Shown here: one piece after another, positions 1 through 12,099 of the stretch
Position numbering within the stretch: position 1 is the first letter of the stretch
How the letters are laid out: the number at the start of each line of letters is the position of its first letter
NCBI RefSeq assembly: GCF_003473485.1
Contig: NC_053048.1
Location: 30,314,755-30,378,754 of the forward strand
DNA length: 64,000 bases
Reading direction: 5' to 3'
Source: Medicago truncatula
Lineage: Eukaryota > Streptophyta > Magnoliopsida > Fabales > Fabaceae
Position numbers and translations under genes: made by a program
The notes under the pieces: generated by a model
The model's input: the letters and a program-made list of their open reading frames with translations, nothing else
Database searches by the model: none
What the model was told of the DNA's origin: nothing

Positions 1-638
1 TAACACAAATTATGCACATGAAATAAAGAATAATGCAATATGTATTTTTAATTTGTGCGTAAAAAAACTCAAAGCATGTTTGTGCATAAAAAAGCAGACA
101 TTGACTAAGTTTATAAATTCAGCAATTGGCCTAACATGTGACAGTTTGGAAAAATCGTTGTACGAAGTACGTTGAGAAGAAGTCGAACTCTGACTTAAGT
201 TCTAACTGAAGTTTGACTCTGAGCTTGAGAAGTGTTAAAGTCACGACAACAATTCAAGAAACATGGTCAAAAATCAATCAAATCGGATTGTGAAATAATA
301 AGTTACTCTAACACTGTATTGTGAAATCATAATGCAAACTTACTAAGTCTTAAACTTCTCACAACCGGATGATGTAGGTTGATGACCAACCTCGAACCTG
401 ACCAATTGTTACATATATTTGGGTTGCCATTGACTACAAAATGGAAGCAAGGAACTCAAGGTAAATAGATGGTAAATGATAAAGCTACGGAGTATTTTTC
501 CCATAGTGTTACATCAACTATATTCCCACTACATAAGGAAAGATATTTTTCGGGTCATTATCAAACTTATACAAAATTCTATCATCTGATGTTGACAAAA
601 TAGAAAATAATACATTTTTTAGGCATCTATACCTTTTA

Positions 639-639
<1 letters not shown>
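1..639. other. intergenic, no gene seen
   Basis: AT-rich sequence. I see no exon, RNA gene or convincing repeat structure before the TG/TA microsatellite that follows. Confidence 0.5.

Positions 640-684
<45 letters not shown>
640..684. repeat. (TG)n/(TA)n microsatellite
   Basis: A short TG run passes directly into about 16 TA units. The reading frame across it on the minus strand is only translated repeat and is not a gene. Confidence 0.9.
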
Positions 685-685
<1 letters not shown>

Positions 686-775
686 CATAAGCATAATTTT
701 TTTAGGCATCTATACCTTTTTTGAAGAAAAGACATCTACAATTTTACTTTTAATTAAAATCAAAATTTTATAAAA

Positions 776-3700
776 ATTATACGCATTAGCGTAACAAAAA
801 AACATACACACATAAAGTATTACTCTAAACGCTAATATGTGTGTTTGTATATTTGCGAGGTTGAAGAAAGAAAATAAAAATATTCTGTATCATTAAATGA
901 TAGTGTAAATAAAAATATTTGTGAGGTTGTTATAATTAAACGATATTTAAATTAAATATATAAGTGATAAAAAGATAATAAAATTTCTTTGAAAAAAAGG
1001 TAATAAAATTAAATGGAACATCCTTTAAAAAATTAAATGGAACGGCTAAAAAAAATTAAATGGAAGAAAAAAACATATTGAAATATAATATTTGAAAATA
1101 AAAGAAAATGTTCCCAACGTGAATTGAAGAGAGATGATTGTGAAATAAATTGTCGAGAAATAGTTTTTTGAAGTAGCATTCAACAACTTTTGGTCAAAAC
1201 TCATTCCATTCAATTTTATGCATTAAAAAAAGTACCTTTTTTAGTAAGTACTTAATTGATATTGTACTTGACCTAACTTCTTCTTAAAAATGTAGAGAAG
1301 TTGAAAAAAAAAAAGGGTCAAACGGTATCTTAATCTCCCACAACGGCAGTGTAGAAGCAATTGAATTTGTGAAAAAAAATTAGGAAATAGTTAAAAATAA
1401 AAAAATTGGAAAATAGTCAGAAGTTTTTAAAAATATGAAAATTGGAAAATAGTTAATAAAAATCGGTGAGGTAGCACTCAACCAAGCAATACTAAAAAAA
1501 TTTATATGCTTTAGCGTAACAAAAAACAGACAGACGAACATAAAATATTACTTTAAACGTTAATGTGTGTGTGTATAAATTCGTGAGGTTGAAGAAAGAA
1601 AATAAAAATATTTGGTATCATTAAATGACAGCGTGAATAAAAATATTTGTGAGGTTGTGATGATTAAACAATATTGAAATTAAATATATAAGTGATAAAA
1701 AGATAATAAAAATCTTTTGAAAAAAAGATAATAAAATTAAATGGAACTGTTCAAAAAAATAAAATAAAATAAAATAAAGTTAAATGAAAAGAAAATATAT
1801 TGAAATATAATATTAAAAAATAAAAGAAAAGGTTCCCAGCGTGAGTTGAAAAGAGGTACTTGTGAAATATATTGTCGAGAAGTAGTTTTTTAAAGTAGCA
1901 TTCAACAACTTTTGGCCAAAGCTCATTCCATTCACTACAAGAAACATTACCTTTTGCCAGGGATTTTGACAGGGTTTTAAAACCCCTGGTAAATATACCA
2001 CGGAAAATGCCAAGGACAACCCCTGGGAAAAAGACGTAGGACCCTATGAAGAAAACCAGGGCCAAACTCGTCGTTTTATGTAGACAATCCCTGGTTTTTT
2101 TTTGGCGCCACTTTTAAATTCAAAGTGGGAGACAAGAATGCAGACTGTCAGCCCATTGCAGGCCATAACCCAGGGCTTCTGCGACGGACAGCCCGTCGGA
2201 CTGACATGAATCTCTGCAAAATGCAGATGAGTTGACCGGTGCCTGCAAAAAGCTGATAAAGCTGACGTGTGAGGGGTTTAGGCCGTGGTTTTTTGCATGA
2301 AATCCCTGGCTTTTTCTCTGAGAAATATGACCGTTCTGAGCTACCTATGCCTAACCTATGATTGCAAAATGAGAGGGGGGATTCCGTCGTAGTACCCCTG
2401 GCTTTTCTCTCTCCCTATATAAGCATGCATCGGTGCTCTCATATGCAGTTAACACTTAGAAAAAAAAATCAACTCATTATATTATATAAACTACTCTTCT
2501 CCAGCAGCACTAAACCTCTTAAATTTGTTAATACTCTTTTAACTTATATTTTCATGTTTCTATTTTTTGTTACTACTCCACTAATATTTTTAATTTCATT
2601 TGTATCAGTGTCAAAGTTATACCACCTCTTGTGTAGATCCTTGCTAAGCAGCTTGTTCTCTAGATCTGTTATTTGTTAAGTCTCAACAAGTTATTAGTTT
2701 CTCTACTTCAAAATATTGTTGTTGTTATACATGCTGATTGTTGTATATATTTTTTTTGAATTTGTTATTGTTTTTAAATATATGATATTGTTTATTTTTT
2801 TATGTATATGATGTTATAATTATTTGCATGGTAGATCTGTTTTTTTTGTTTCCTGCAAATCTATTACGGATTTTAGGTAATAAATTATTTTTATGGTAGT
2901 GAAAAATACTGCAATTAGAGAAATTTTTTTTATTAATTCTGTTATTTTAATTTATGATTTCGAATTTTAAATGCATGTATTTACATATAATATGTATATG
3001 TTATTGTTTTTTGGAAATATGTTGTTAAATGAAATTATTTGTAGAAAATATATATGTTTTGATGGTTAGTAATAAATATGTATGATGATTTTGTTTGGAA
3101 GATATACATGTTCAATATCTTATTTTTAGGTAGATTTGTTTATTATACGTATATTAATTTATAGTTATAGTAGAATGTAAAAGAAAAAAAAAGGTCAAAC
3201 ACTAAGCTTTATAGTAGTGTATGTGTGATATTGCTTTATTTATATGCATTTAATTGTGTTTTAAAAATAATTTTATATTTTTTAAAATATATTTTATTAA
3301 TTAAAATGATTTTTGAACCATTTAATTGTATTTGAAAAACAACTTTTAAAAAATATCGAATTTTTAATTTATTTAAATTCATTTTATTAATTAAAACTAT
3401 TGTAAAATTATTAATTAATTAATAAAAAATTCGGTTTTAAAAAGAATACATTTTTATTTTAAAAAATAATATACATTTTGCCAGGGGTTAAACCCCTCGC
3501 AAGTCCCTGGTTTTTTCCCTGACCTGATCTGACCTTCCATCAGTCAGTCAGAAGTGTGAAGCGCGACAGTGTGTCGGAAGAGAGCAGACTGCACAGCAAC
3601 AAAAAGTGAGGGATTTTGCCAAGGGTTATGACAGGAATAAAGCCACGCCATATACCAGGGGTTGAGCCCCTCGTTTTTCTCCCAGGGGTGTAACCCTTGG

Positions 3701-4500
3701 CAAAATGTTTGCGACGAGCGCTTTTGCCATTGCTTCCGCCCCTGGGAAATTCCCTCACAAACGTCCCTTTTCCCAGGGATTCTGACCTTTTGACAAGGGT
3801 TTTGCCCCTGGCAAAAGGTAATGTTTCTTGTAGTGATTCAATTCTATGCATTAAAAAATGTTCCCTTTCTAGTAAGTACTTAATTGATATTGTGTTTAAC
3901 CTAACTTCTTTTTAAAAATGTAGAGAAGTAAAAAAAAAAACCGGGTCAAACGGTATCTTAATCTCCCACAATGGCAGTGTAGAAGCAACTGAATTTGGGA
4001 GAAAAAAATTGGAAAATTGTGAAAAGTATTTAAAAATATAAAAATTGGAAAATAGTTAAAAAAAATCGGCGAGGTAGCACTCAACCAAGCAACACTAAAA
4101 AAAATTATATGCATCAGCGTAACAAAAACACAGGCAGACGGACATAAAATATTACTCTAAACGTTAATGTGTGTGTGTGTAAATATTTGCGAGGTTAAAG
4201 AAAGGAAATAATAGTATTTGATATCATTAAATGACAGTGTGAATAAAAATATTTGTGAGGTTGCGATGATTAAACAATATTGAAATTAAAATAATTGATA
4301 GTGTGTTTGACCTAACTTCTCCTTAAAAATGTAGAGAAGTTGGAAAAAAGTAGGATCAAGCGATACCTTACTCTCCCACAACGGCAATTTAGAAGCAACT
4401 GAATTTGGGTTAAAAAATTGAAAAATAGTTAAAAAAAAATAAAAATTATAAAGTTATTAATAATATAAAAATTATAAAATAATTAAAAAAAATGGTGAAG
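776..4500. repeat. three tandem copies of a ~720-bp unit
   Basis: Copy A (about 776-1497), copy B (about 1498-4098, interrupted by a 1903-bp transposon) and copy C (about 4099-4500, shortened inside) start with the same block containing TTAGCGTAACAAAAA. They share, in the same order, a TTTGTGAGGTTG motif, AGTGATAAAAAGATAATAAA, a TAGCATTCAACAACTTTTGG block and AGTAAGTACTTAATTGATATTG. Copy C lacks the internal part between the GAAATTAAA and TAATTGATA blocks. The divergence between copies (several percent by eye) suggests an old duplication. There is no coding potential. Confidence 0.8.
1933..3835. mobile_element. non-autonomous CACTA (En/Spm) transposon
   Basis: The element starts CACTACAAGAAACATTACC and ends with its inverse. 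The terminal inverted repeat is 30 bp with no mismatch, running into TTTTGCCAGGG. It is flanked by a 3-bp duplication ATT (1930-1932 and 3836-3838), the size expected for CACTA elements. Both subterminal regions are packed with ACCCCTGG / CCAGGGGT motifs in both orientations (about 14 by eye, for example near 1984, 2020, 2090, 2395, 3483, 3657, 3739 and 3804). These resemble transposase-binding subterminal repeats. The 1.9-kb length and AT-rich centre show no transposase frame; the short frame at 2362-2679 is not convincing. The tandem copy at about 1190-1230 preserves the uninterrupted target site. Confidence 0.9.
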
Positions 4501-4957
4501 GGTAAAATGGAAAATGCACCCTAAAATGATGAGGTGGCATTAACCACACCCCATCAATAGGAAATTACTAAAATACCCCTCCAAGGGACAAAATGGTAAA
4601 ATCCTAGGGATAGTAAGTAGATTGTATTGACGGGTTACTTGTCCACTTTGACATTAGTCGTTTATTTTCATTTGTTCATCATGATGTACCACCGGCAGTT
4701 TTTTCGACACTTTCTTCTAAAAACTCATCAACTGTTTTTCACCTAACAACAACCTCAACATTTTTTTTTTTTGAAGGAACAACAACCTCAAACATAGACC
4801 CTTGTGCATTCATCAATCTATTAATCCATCAACATTCTTGTGACTCCTTAGGTGACATGTGATAATTATGGTTCATTGAATCATGCAGCGACGATGACAC
4901 TTTGTGCCAAATGTTGATTGGGTCACTTACCACTCTAAAGAAAAAATAAGACATTTA

Positions 4958-5309
4958 GAATTTGTTTGAGAGTTTAAAGGGGAGGAGAAGGAAAGGTTTT
5001 GTGAGAACATAAATATATGAAAAAATTGTGAAATCTTTTACTTTTTTTAAAAGAATATTTTTTTAGCGAGGGATCAATTAATGTTCACGATTAATATATG
5101 TTAATTTTAAGAATATTATGAAAACATATATTAAATTTGAAGAATTCATATAAACTCTTCCAAATCCCCCAAAATCCTCCCTTAATATAATTTTTTAATT
5201 TTCCCAAATGAGGAGATTTTTATATTTTGAAGAAAAATAAGTCTCCCAAAGTCCCTTCCTTTTCTCCAAACCCTCCCTTCCATTCTCCTCCAAACTCGCA
5301 AACAAAACC
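4958..5309. mobile_element. Tourist/Harbinger-like MITE
   Basis: About 352 bp with imperfect inverted ends, GAATTTGTTTGAGAGTTTAA on the left and the inverse of GGTTTTGTTTGCGAGTTTGG on the right, plus a purine-rich GGAGGAGAAGGAAAGG left arm mirrored on the right. It is flanked by TTA at 4955-4957 and 5310-5312, the duplication typical of PIF/Harbinger elements. No coding capacity. Confidence 0.6.
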
Positions 5310-5489
5310 TTAGTGACTGATGGAGAGGGCGGAAAGCATGGGCTCTAACCCCCCCTTCTATCCCACCCTATTATATATATGTTTATATACATATGTTTTC
5401 TTTAATTAAATCTCTTATAAGAGCATCCACATCCATGTCATTCATATGGGTGGTATAAATGGACCCACTTAATATATTATATTATTTCA

Positions 5490-6780
5490 CATTTTCTAAT
5501 TACAAGTGTGTTAATCCGTGCAATGCACGTGTGATAGACTATTATTTTTCAATCTCAAATTATTTTATTTTATTTATTTATTGATGAAAAGTATCTACGC
5601 AGCGTGAATATTTAAATATGTCAGTATAGATTTGTTAAAAATAATATGTTAATATTTTTTTTGCCGCAATGATGACAAATATGTGTCACAGGTTTTTATG
5701 TTTATCAGTGGTAAATATATGTCCCGTGTTTTTATGTATAAATGAAAAATATATTTATGAGTTTCAGATCGTCGTCGATGAAGCGCCGCAGCGGCTATCC
5801 TTTCAGAGTCTTGGTGTGTGTTGATTCTATTGTGGTCACTGGTTTTGTTTAACATCGTCGTTGTATTGTAGAGCTATGGTGTTGACGCGATTATGAGTTA
5901 GTCTCGGTCTTCTTTTTGCTATTTTTTCATTTTTTTATTGGTGTTTGTTTTCGTTTTGTTTTGTGGAAATGAAGATGAGTGGTGAATTTGTTTCGGCTCT
6001 GTGATTTTGTCTAAAAATCTTGAATCTGGTTTTCTGGATTTGAAGATATGGGTTTTTTTAGTTCTGGCATTGTTTTGTTGGATGCATATCTCGATTCAAC
6101 ATGACTGGTTTTATCATAATGTTCTTTGAAACGGCTAGGTGTGTAGATGCTCTGTGTTGACGGTAGTATCGTTAATCATTCCTAAAATATTTTATCCGTC
6201 GTGGTTGCTTCTTGCATCATTGGTGGACAGTGGTAGATTAATGTCGTTTGTTCATCCCTTGATCTGGACTGCGCCTGAAGTTTCAAGACCACTGCGATTT
6301 TGTGGATTCGGTTCGTAATTGGTTGCTTTGAATCGAAACGGTGTTTATGGTCTTCTGATACTTGAAGATAGTTGTTGGAACTTGGGTCAATTCTGTGTTG
6401 GCAGATGATCGTTGGATTATTGCACCCCTACGTGGGTTCGCTGGATTGCACGTGATAATGGTTGTTTAGGACTGTTATCTCTTATTACCCTTTTTGTATT
6501 AAATTATTGGGTTTTGCTTTTGTGGTTTACTAGGTCAGGTAGTTGGCCCGCAACCCAAGTCATGTATTTCCTTCTCTTGATAAAAACTTGTCCCATATTT
6601 TTTTTATTTATCAATGACAAACATATAGTTTTATTGAAAAATAATAGTCTCTGGTTTATTTCAAAGATATTTATTATTATTGCAGAATGTTTTCCCTCAA
6701 TTTTTTTTCTTATGTTTATCCGTGATAATATATATCTCATATTTTTTAGTTTTTTATTTTGACAAAAAAAACATTCATAT
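5490..6780. repeat. degenerate repeat region, possible Helitron-like 5' motif
   Basis: At 5513-5530 there is CCGTGCAATGCACG, a short palindrome like those near the ends of some plant Helitrons. The interval contains several degenerate ~45-bp units built on TTTATCAGTGGTAAATATATG with a following GTCCC/TCAC-TTTTTATG (around 5650-5760, 6580-6620 and 6705-6750). Open frames here are short and show no recognisable domain. No 3' Helitron end could be fixed, so the class is uncertain. Confidence 0.3.
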
Positions 6781-7549
6781 GCAAGAAGCAATGTAGTCAT
6801 TTGAGATTGTAATTTTTCAATCAATGCAAAATATATCTTATAAATAAATAAAAGAAAAATCTATTTTTACAGATTTAATAAATTATAATTCTAGTTTTTT
6901 AATTTTGAAATTATGTTATTTTATATAATTATTTATTTAGATTATTTTTTAAAATTTTGTTGTTAAAGATTTTTATTTGATTGTTGGTTATACTTTAGTA
7001 TGTCATAAATGGTGTCATTAAAAAAACGTTTGTCCTAAATGGTGTAATTGGATTATGACTTTTATGATTCAATCTTACATTGCCACATGTAACTTTTCTT
7101 TTAAATTTTATTTTGAGATGCCATGTGTATTGTTCATTTTAAACATTCTCAAATGTTTGTATAGAGGATTTAAACCACTCAACTATACTTTCAAAATATT
7201 CATACCATCTATCCAAAACTCTAAAATGGATCCCACAAATTTCACAATATACTCAAACTTTATATTTTACCAGCGAAAATACGGGCACTCATGTGTCATC
7301 TTTCCGCTATTTTTATTGCTCTAACGTTTGAAAATTGTGAACGGTGTCTTTTTTCTGAAATTTTAATTTTGAATAAAACTAAAAATATAAATGTTTGTTG
7401 CTTACAAGTTATAACAAACCAAACAAAACATGATTATCTATTTCAATGACACCAACAATATAACAAAAAAATATATTTTAAATTCTTATTTTATTTAATG
7501 ATACCAACAACAATCTTTATTATATATAAAAAGTTGTTTAACACTATAA
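6781..7549. other. intergenic, no gene seen
   Basis: AT-rich DNA. The open frame at 7055-7324 has no recognisable domain and no splice or promoter context. Confidence 0.4.
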
Positions 7550-7776
7550 GGGTTAATAGTGTTTTTCACCCCTGTAATATATGTCATTTCTGGTTTGATT
7601 TGCACCCTCGTAATTTTTTTTTCTTCCGGAAAACACCCCTCTAATAGGCCCATTTTCAAAATATTTTTCAAGAAATTTTGGTTTTTTGAATGACCTATTA
7701 AGGTTTGATTTTGGTTTTTATAGAGGCGAAAACCGAAAATGACATATATTACAGGGGTGAAAAACACTATTAACCC
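7550..7776. mobile_element. MULE-type MITE with 9-bp target duplication
   Basis: This 227-bp element begins GGGTTAATAGTGTTTTTCAC and ends with the near-perfect inverse. The long inverted arms continue through CCCTGTAATATATGTCATTT. The flanks 7541-7549 (ACACTATAA) and 7777-7785 (AAACTATAA) match at 8 of 9 positions, which indicates a Mutator-like transposase. It is related at its ends to the elements at 17181-17467 and 38824-39541. Confidence 0.8.
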
Positions 7777-7807
7777 AAACTATAATTGAGATAATGAAAA
7801 AGCAAGT

Positions 7808-7808
7808 G

Positions 7809-7879
<71 letters not shown>
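7808..7879. repeat. (TA)n microsatellite
   Basis: About 35 TA units with one TG interruption. Confidence 0.95.
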
Positions 7880-9615
7880 TCATCTTGTTTGTTACTCTTT
7901 TTAAATGATAATGAAAAAGCAATGATTTGGTTGCTAGTTGGATCCTTAATTTTGTTTGTTGTAAGATCTATCATAATATTTTCTATGCTCAAACTGCAAC
8001 ATAAATCTGATTCTATTTAAAGGATTAATTTTCTGAATCAAATGTTCTTTTAATATACAAATTGAAACAATCAATCTCTGCCCCTGAAACATGAACCCAT
8101 GTTTGTTTCTCTTTACTTCACTTAACTCAATTCTCTATTGGATGAACTCAATTACATTACTCAAGTCAACTCATGTACATGTGATAACGCTAAAAGCATT
8201 CTTGATCAACATAAACAAGATCATGCCATGGATTTCTGATGACTACTTGTCAACACTATATTTGTGTCTGTTTGATAACTTTTAAAGAGAAAAAGTCTGT
8301 TGTACATGGTCAATTCAGCTCAGAACAAGTTTTTGAGGTTTTTGTGAAAAGATGGAAATATTTCTAAGAGTAAAATAGTAATTCTGCTTAACTTTACATA
8401 TGAAACTTGAGATAGGAAGTTGTGAGTTATGATTTAGGAATTAACGTTCAGAACTAACTTCTGTGGTTATTCAATTGGTTTAAGAGATTAAATTGTTATA
8501 ACTTAGGAAAGAGTTTTGTGTCAAGAGATAGATGAAAATTAATTAGTCAATTTGTCTTAGATAACGAATAATTATTGAGAGTAAAGGGAGGTAAACGATT
8601 CATATAAAGCAATAGCGGATTCACCGGCTTAATCATTCATCTCCAAATAATTTTCCAAACAAATTTTATCTTTTCGTTACTTACTTTTTATGCACCCAAA
8701 AACCTACTTCCTAGGGCAACAAAATAACCTTTACACATCCTAACTAATAAGATCATTGTTGAAATTTTGAGATTAACACAGTCCTCGTAGAAACGAACTT
8801 ATTTTTATTACTTCGATAGTTTTAGTATACTTGCTAAAAGATTTATCAATTTCCTTCATGATAGTTTTTCATATATTCACAATTGAATCCCTCTGATGGA
8901 TTTATATTCTTCATATTAACATATCTATAATCTAGTTCGTCAAGAAGAAAAACAATAAGATTCATGGAAAGCGCCAAGGTCCTTTCTGTGAACATTAAAA
9001 ATGGTCAAATCCTTGCAACTTATTATCAATCCATGGCTTCCAAAATAAGCCATAAAAGAAATCAGGACCACCATCCTCTACTTTAGCTAACCTTGATAAT
9101 CAAGTGTCAAGTGCACAATGGATTCTTTTATTTAATGTCGATTTTGCATCAAATAATCTTGACAAGGATCACTATTGTGAATAATCCATCAAGTTGTTGT
9201 TATGGTTTTAAGCTTTGTAATCAATTTGACCTTCAACATTCATGTGAAGGTTTTATGTGTCCGTTTCAATTTTATTGTTAGAAATTTTTTAAAAATTAAT
9301 TCAAATAAAGATTTTGTTAAGTTTGTCCACGTCCAAAACAGTCATGTCTACCCTTTTCTCCAAGAACATATTATTATTCATCTCATTATTTTGAATTAAT
9401 TCATTTTAATCTTTGGGTCCATTCTCTATACCATCCAAACATGGATTAGGATATTTTCTAACTACGAATTGAATGACGCATCTACTACATTACCAGCTCA
9501 ATCTAATATATTTTTTTGAAGATCTTGGTATATAATCAAAATGATGCGATTATGATTATTTCCACTTCCAATTCTCATGATGATGCCTCACCCAATTCCC
9601 ATCATGTTATTTACA
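7880..9615. other. intergenic, no gene seen
   Basis: About 1.7 kb of AT-rich sequence without a recognisable exon, RNA gene or structured repeat. The open frames (for example 8091-8285 and 9093-9399) have no domain or codon signal. Confidence 0.45.
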
Positions 9616-10012
9616 GAGGTGGGCATGGTTCAGTTCGAAACGAAAACTGAATCGAACTAAACTGAACTGTTTGCTAAATTTAAAATAATTGAACTGAACT
9701 GAAATGTTTGTATTTTGAACTGAACTGAACTGTTTCAAACCGAACTGAACTGCTATGAACTGAACTGTTATTATTGATACCTTTGAAAAATATATGAACA
9801 AAAAATCAAAATCAAATTTTAGTTATTGAACTGAACTGAACTGTTTCGAACTGAATTGAACTGTTTCGAATCGAACTGAACTGTTTTGAAAAGAACTGAA
9901 CTGTTTCAGTTCAGTTTCAGAACTGTTAGTAATGATTCAGTTTTTTTTTTTTTTTTGGTTCAGTTCATTTCAGCAATTCAGTTCGGTTTTTGATCTTTTT
10001 GCCAACCCGGCC
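9616..10012. repeat. GAACTGAACTG-rich inverted-repeat element
   Basis: The ends are AGGTGGGCATGGTTCAGTTC on the left and, inverted, a right end in GCCAACCCGGCCCT. The body is a run of GAACTGAACTGTTTC units that switch to the complementary CAGTTCAGTTTC form in the right third, so the whole element can fold back on itself. The block TTTGCTAAATTTAAAATAAT is shared with a second copy at 35640-35889. It is dispersed and non-coding, and its class is unknown to me. Confidence 0.7.
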
Positions 10013-10019
10013 CTTAGTT

Positions 10020-10640
10020 ATTTAGATGTTTCATCGAAACAAGATCCAAATATCTATCTCTCAATACTCGCACCAAAACCCCTTTAAAAACAAACAAACC
10101 CACCAAAATCCCTATAACAACACCTCACATTCTCTTCCACAATTGAGCCTAAATAAACACAAGAAAATCACTTATTCAAACATTCATTCAACTGCTTCCA
10201 CCACCAATCGACCCCGATCTGCCATACACCAAACAAAGCCAAAAACTAGAGTCTAGAACTTGACTTCCGATCTCGAAGCAAAAGCGATCGACCAACCAAA
10301 CTTCATAAACAAATAACTAAGGCACCCCTCAAAAACTCTCAACCTACTGGAGAATACACCATAATCAGCCCAAAAAAAATGAAACTAGACACTAATTCCT
10401 AATCTCGAAGCAATAGTGATCAGCCCATGAGAATTCCGAAGACAAATCGCCCAGGCAGTCGACATGTGGGGAGGTAGTGCAAACAAAACAGCTCGTAAAA
10501 GGGCCCAGCTCGAAGACAACCCAAAATAAAAAACAACTCAAACTTAACCACAAGCCAATCAAAAACAACACAACAATGAAAACAGCTAGCGACGACAGAA
10601 ATGGACCCAGATTGAAGTTCACCACAGATATATAGCAGAA
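10020..10640. repeat. low-complexity region with a ~135-bp duplicated block
   Basis: AC-rich on the plus strand. A block containing TCTCGAAGCAAAAGCGATC at about 10270 recurs in degenerate form at about 10402 (TCTCGAAGCAATAGTGATC). Frames on both strands (10026-10256 plus, 10392-10625 minus) are compositional and show no domain. It may be retroelement untranslated sequence. Confidence 0.35.
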
Positions 10641-11338
10641 AAAAAAATGAATATTTATCTTAAATTCGATCTGGGTAGATAGTCATATTCCCTTAAAGAT
10701 GACTAATTAAGGGAATCTTACTCGTCACCTTTAATTTGAACTCATCTTCCAACCACACTTTTTCCGTTTACAAAATTTTGCTTAAGAGATTTGAATCTAT
10801 TCCTCTCCAACCGATAAAAAGTTTGTATACCTAAATGTCAATTTGTAATAGATGCAAACTTAAAATTATTATTATTTGATGAAAGACGTATTATTATTAA
10901 GTTTCAGCTGTTGTTTATTATTTTTTATAATAGAAAAGATTATGTTGGTTAGGTTCTGAAGGCTCTTAAAGTTCGAAAACAGTTTACAAAACTAGTTGTG
11001 TCATAATCAATTACAAGATCCTCACATCTTTAGCGGAGTTCGAAATCAAGTCTATTTAGAATTTGAGATGATTCTTTATCAACCGTAATAACGGTAATTA
11101 AAATATGATGTAAGAGCATCCACTAAAAAGTTTTAGTAGGCACATAAAATAAACCACTGATAAAGAACATGTTTTATTCATGAGGGTGTACACAAGTCAG
11201 CTGCTAGGTCTTATCCACACTATAAACAAACAAGAAAGTTACAATACAACACAACTAAGTTGTGATGACCATAATAGTAGCTAACAGCAACAATGCGTAT
11301 CCCATTTATGTTTGCTTTCATCAACAACCTCAACTCTT
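10641..11338. other. intergenic; probably holds the 3' UTR of the lipid-transfer gene
   Basis: No separate gene is seen. The part nearest 11338 lies directly downstream of the stop codon of the minus-strand lipid-transfer protein gene and is likely its 3' untranslated region. Confidence 0.4.
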
Positions 11339-11997
11339 TCAAGGAAGAGTGTAAGCTGCAAAATCAGAATTTTACAAGAGTAGTTAGTATATTGATCCAT
11401 CAAGAAAGTTGACAAATAGAAGAGAAGAAAAAAACATAAAAATTCCTAGTATCATACCGTTTCACATTTTTAACAATAAAGTTTCGTCGTTTTTTAAGTT
11501 ATTCATTTTTTTTCCTATAATACTGTTAATTATCTATAATCTCATTTCACACGTCAATAATTAATGTTACATTGAACTTTGAAAAAGAGAAATAAATATA
11601 AACGAAATCATTTATACGACGACAATTCAGAAGAAACTAATGGAATTGTTAGTTACTTACGTCCGCACTTATAACCAACGGGGCGATTAGCAAAGTTGCA
11701 GCGTTTAGGGATAGTAACAGCAATTTGAGGATTAACACCAGACATTTTAGCAACGTTTGAGAGCAAAACAGCACAAAGACAACTTGGATTCTGACCAAGT
11801 TTCTTAGTCTGAGCACAACAAGTTTGTGAGACACTAGCATTTTCATCTTGTGCTGCACTTGCACAAGGAGCTAGCTTAAATGCTTCCATATCTGGTGTAG
11901 TACCTCTTCCACATTCACCAGCACTTTCAACACTATGAATACCTGCAACAAGGACTACAAAACCAACAAGGCACAGCATCTTCATAAGACCCTCCAT
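11339..11997 (-). CDS. secreted 8-cysteine lipid-transfer protein (LTP/2S-albumin superfamily)
   Basis: Two exons. Exon 1 (11997-11661) ends ...TATAAGTGCGGAC before GTAAGT. Exon 2 (11355-11339) follows a ..TTTTGCAG acceptor, is only 17 nt long, and supplies the last residues PYTLP and the stop. The protein has 117 residues. Residues 1 to about 26 form a hydrophobic signal peptide ending near VESA. The mature part has the C-x-C-x-CC-x-CLC-x-C-x-C pattern (GEC, APC, TCC, SCLC, KRC, YKC) that builds four disulfides around a lipid-binding cavity. Such proteins act in the apoplast carrying lipids or cuticle precursors. The KRCNFANRPVGYKCG...TLP ending resembles the anther/tapetum-type members of the superfamily more than classical type 1 LTPs; this is from memory. 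A TATAAAA box lies at 12070-12076 on the minus strand. If the intron is not removed, the frame ends in RK-stop, so the last exon decides the C-terminus. Confidence 0.9.
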
Positions 11998-12069
11998 TTT
12001 TTCTTCTTCTTAATATATATCTTAGATAATTAATTAGTTCTATGCAACAATGCAATGCATTTGATGGGG

Positions 12070-12076
12070 TTTTATA
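12070..12076 (-). promoter_or_regulatory. TATA box of the lipid-transfer protein gene
   Basis: TATAAAA on the minus strand within CCTATAAAACCCC, about 75 bp before the ATG, a normal core-promoter position for a plant gene with a short leader. Confidence 0.6.
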
Positions 12077-12099
12077 GGACTAAAAATGTGCTTGGTCGA

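Noticed and set aside
518-709. 63-codon frame on the minus strand
   Set aside because: It is largely a translation of the TG/TA microsatellite.
2362-2679. 105-codon plus-strand frame inside the CACTA element
   Set aside because: Low-complexity hydrophobic residues, no transposase motif; consistent with AT-rich filler.
7780-7992. 70-codon frame on the minus strand
   Set aside because: Translation of the (TA)n repeat (Tyr-Ile runs).
10392-10625. 77-codon minus-strand frame with hydrophobic centre
   Set aside because: A possible membrane peptide, but it lies in a low-complexity duplicated region with no conserved motif.
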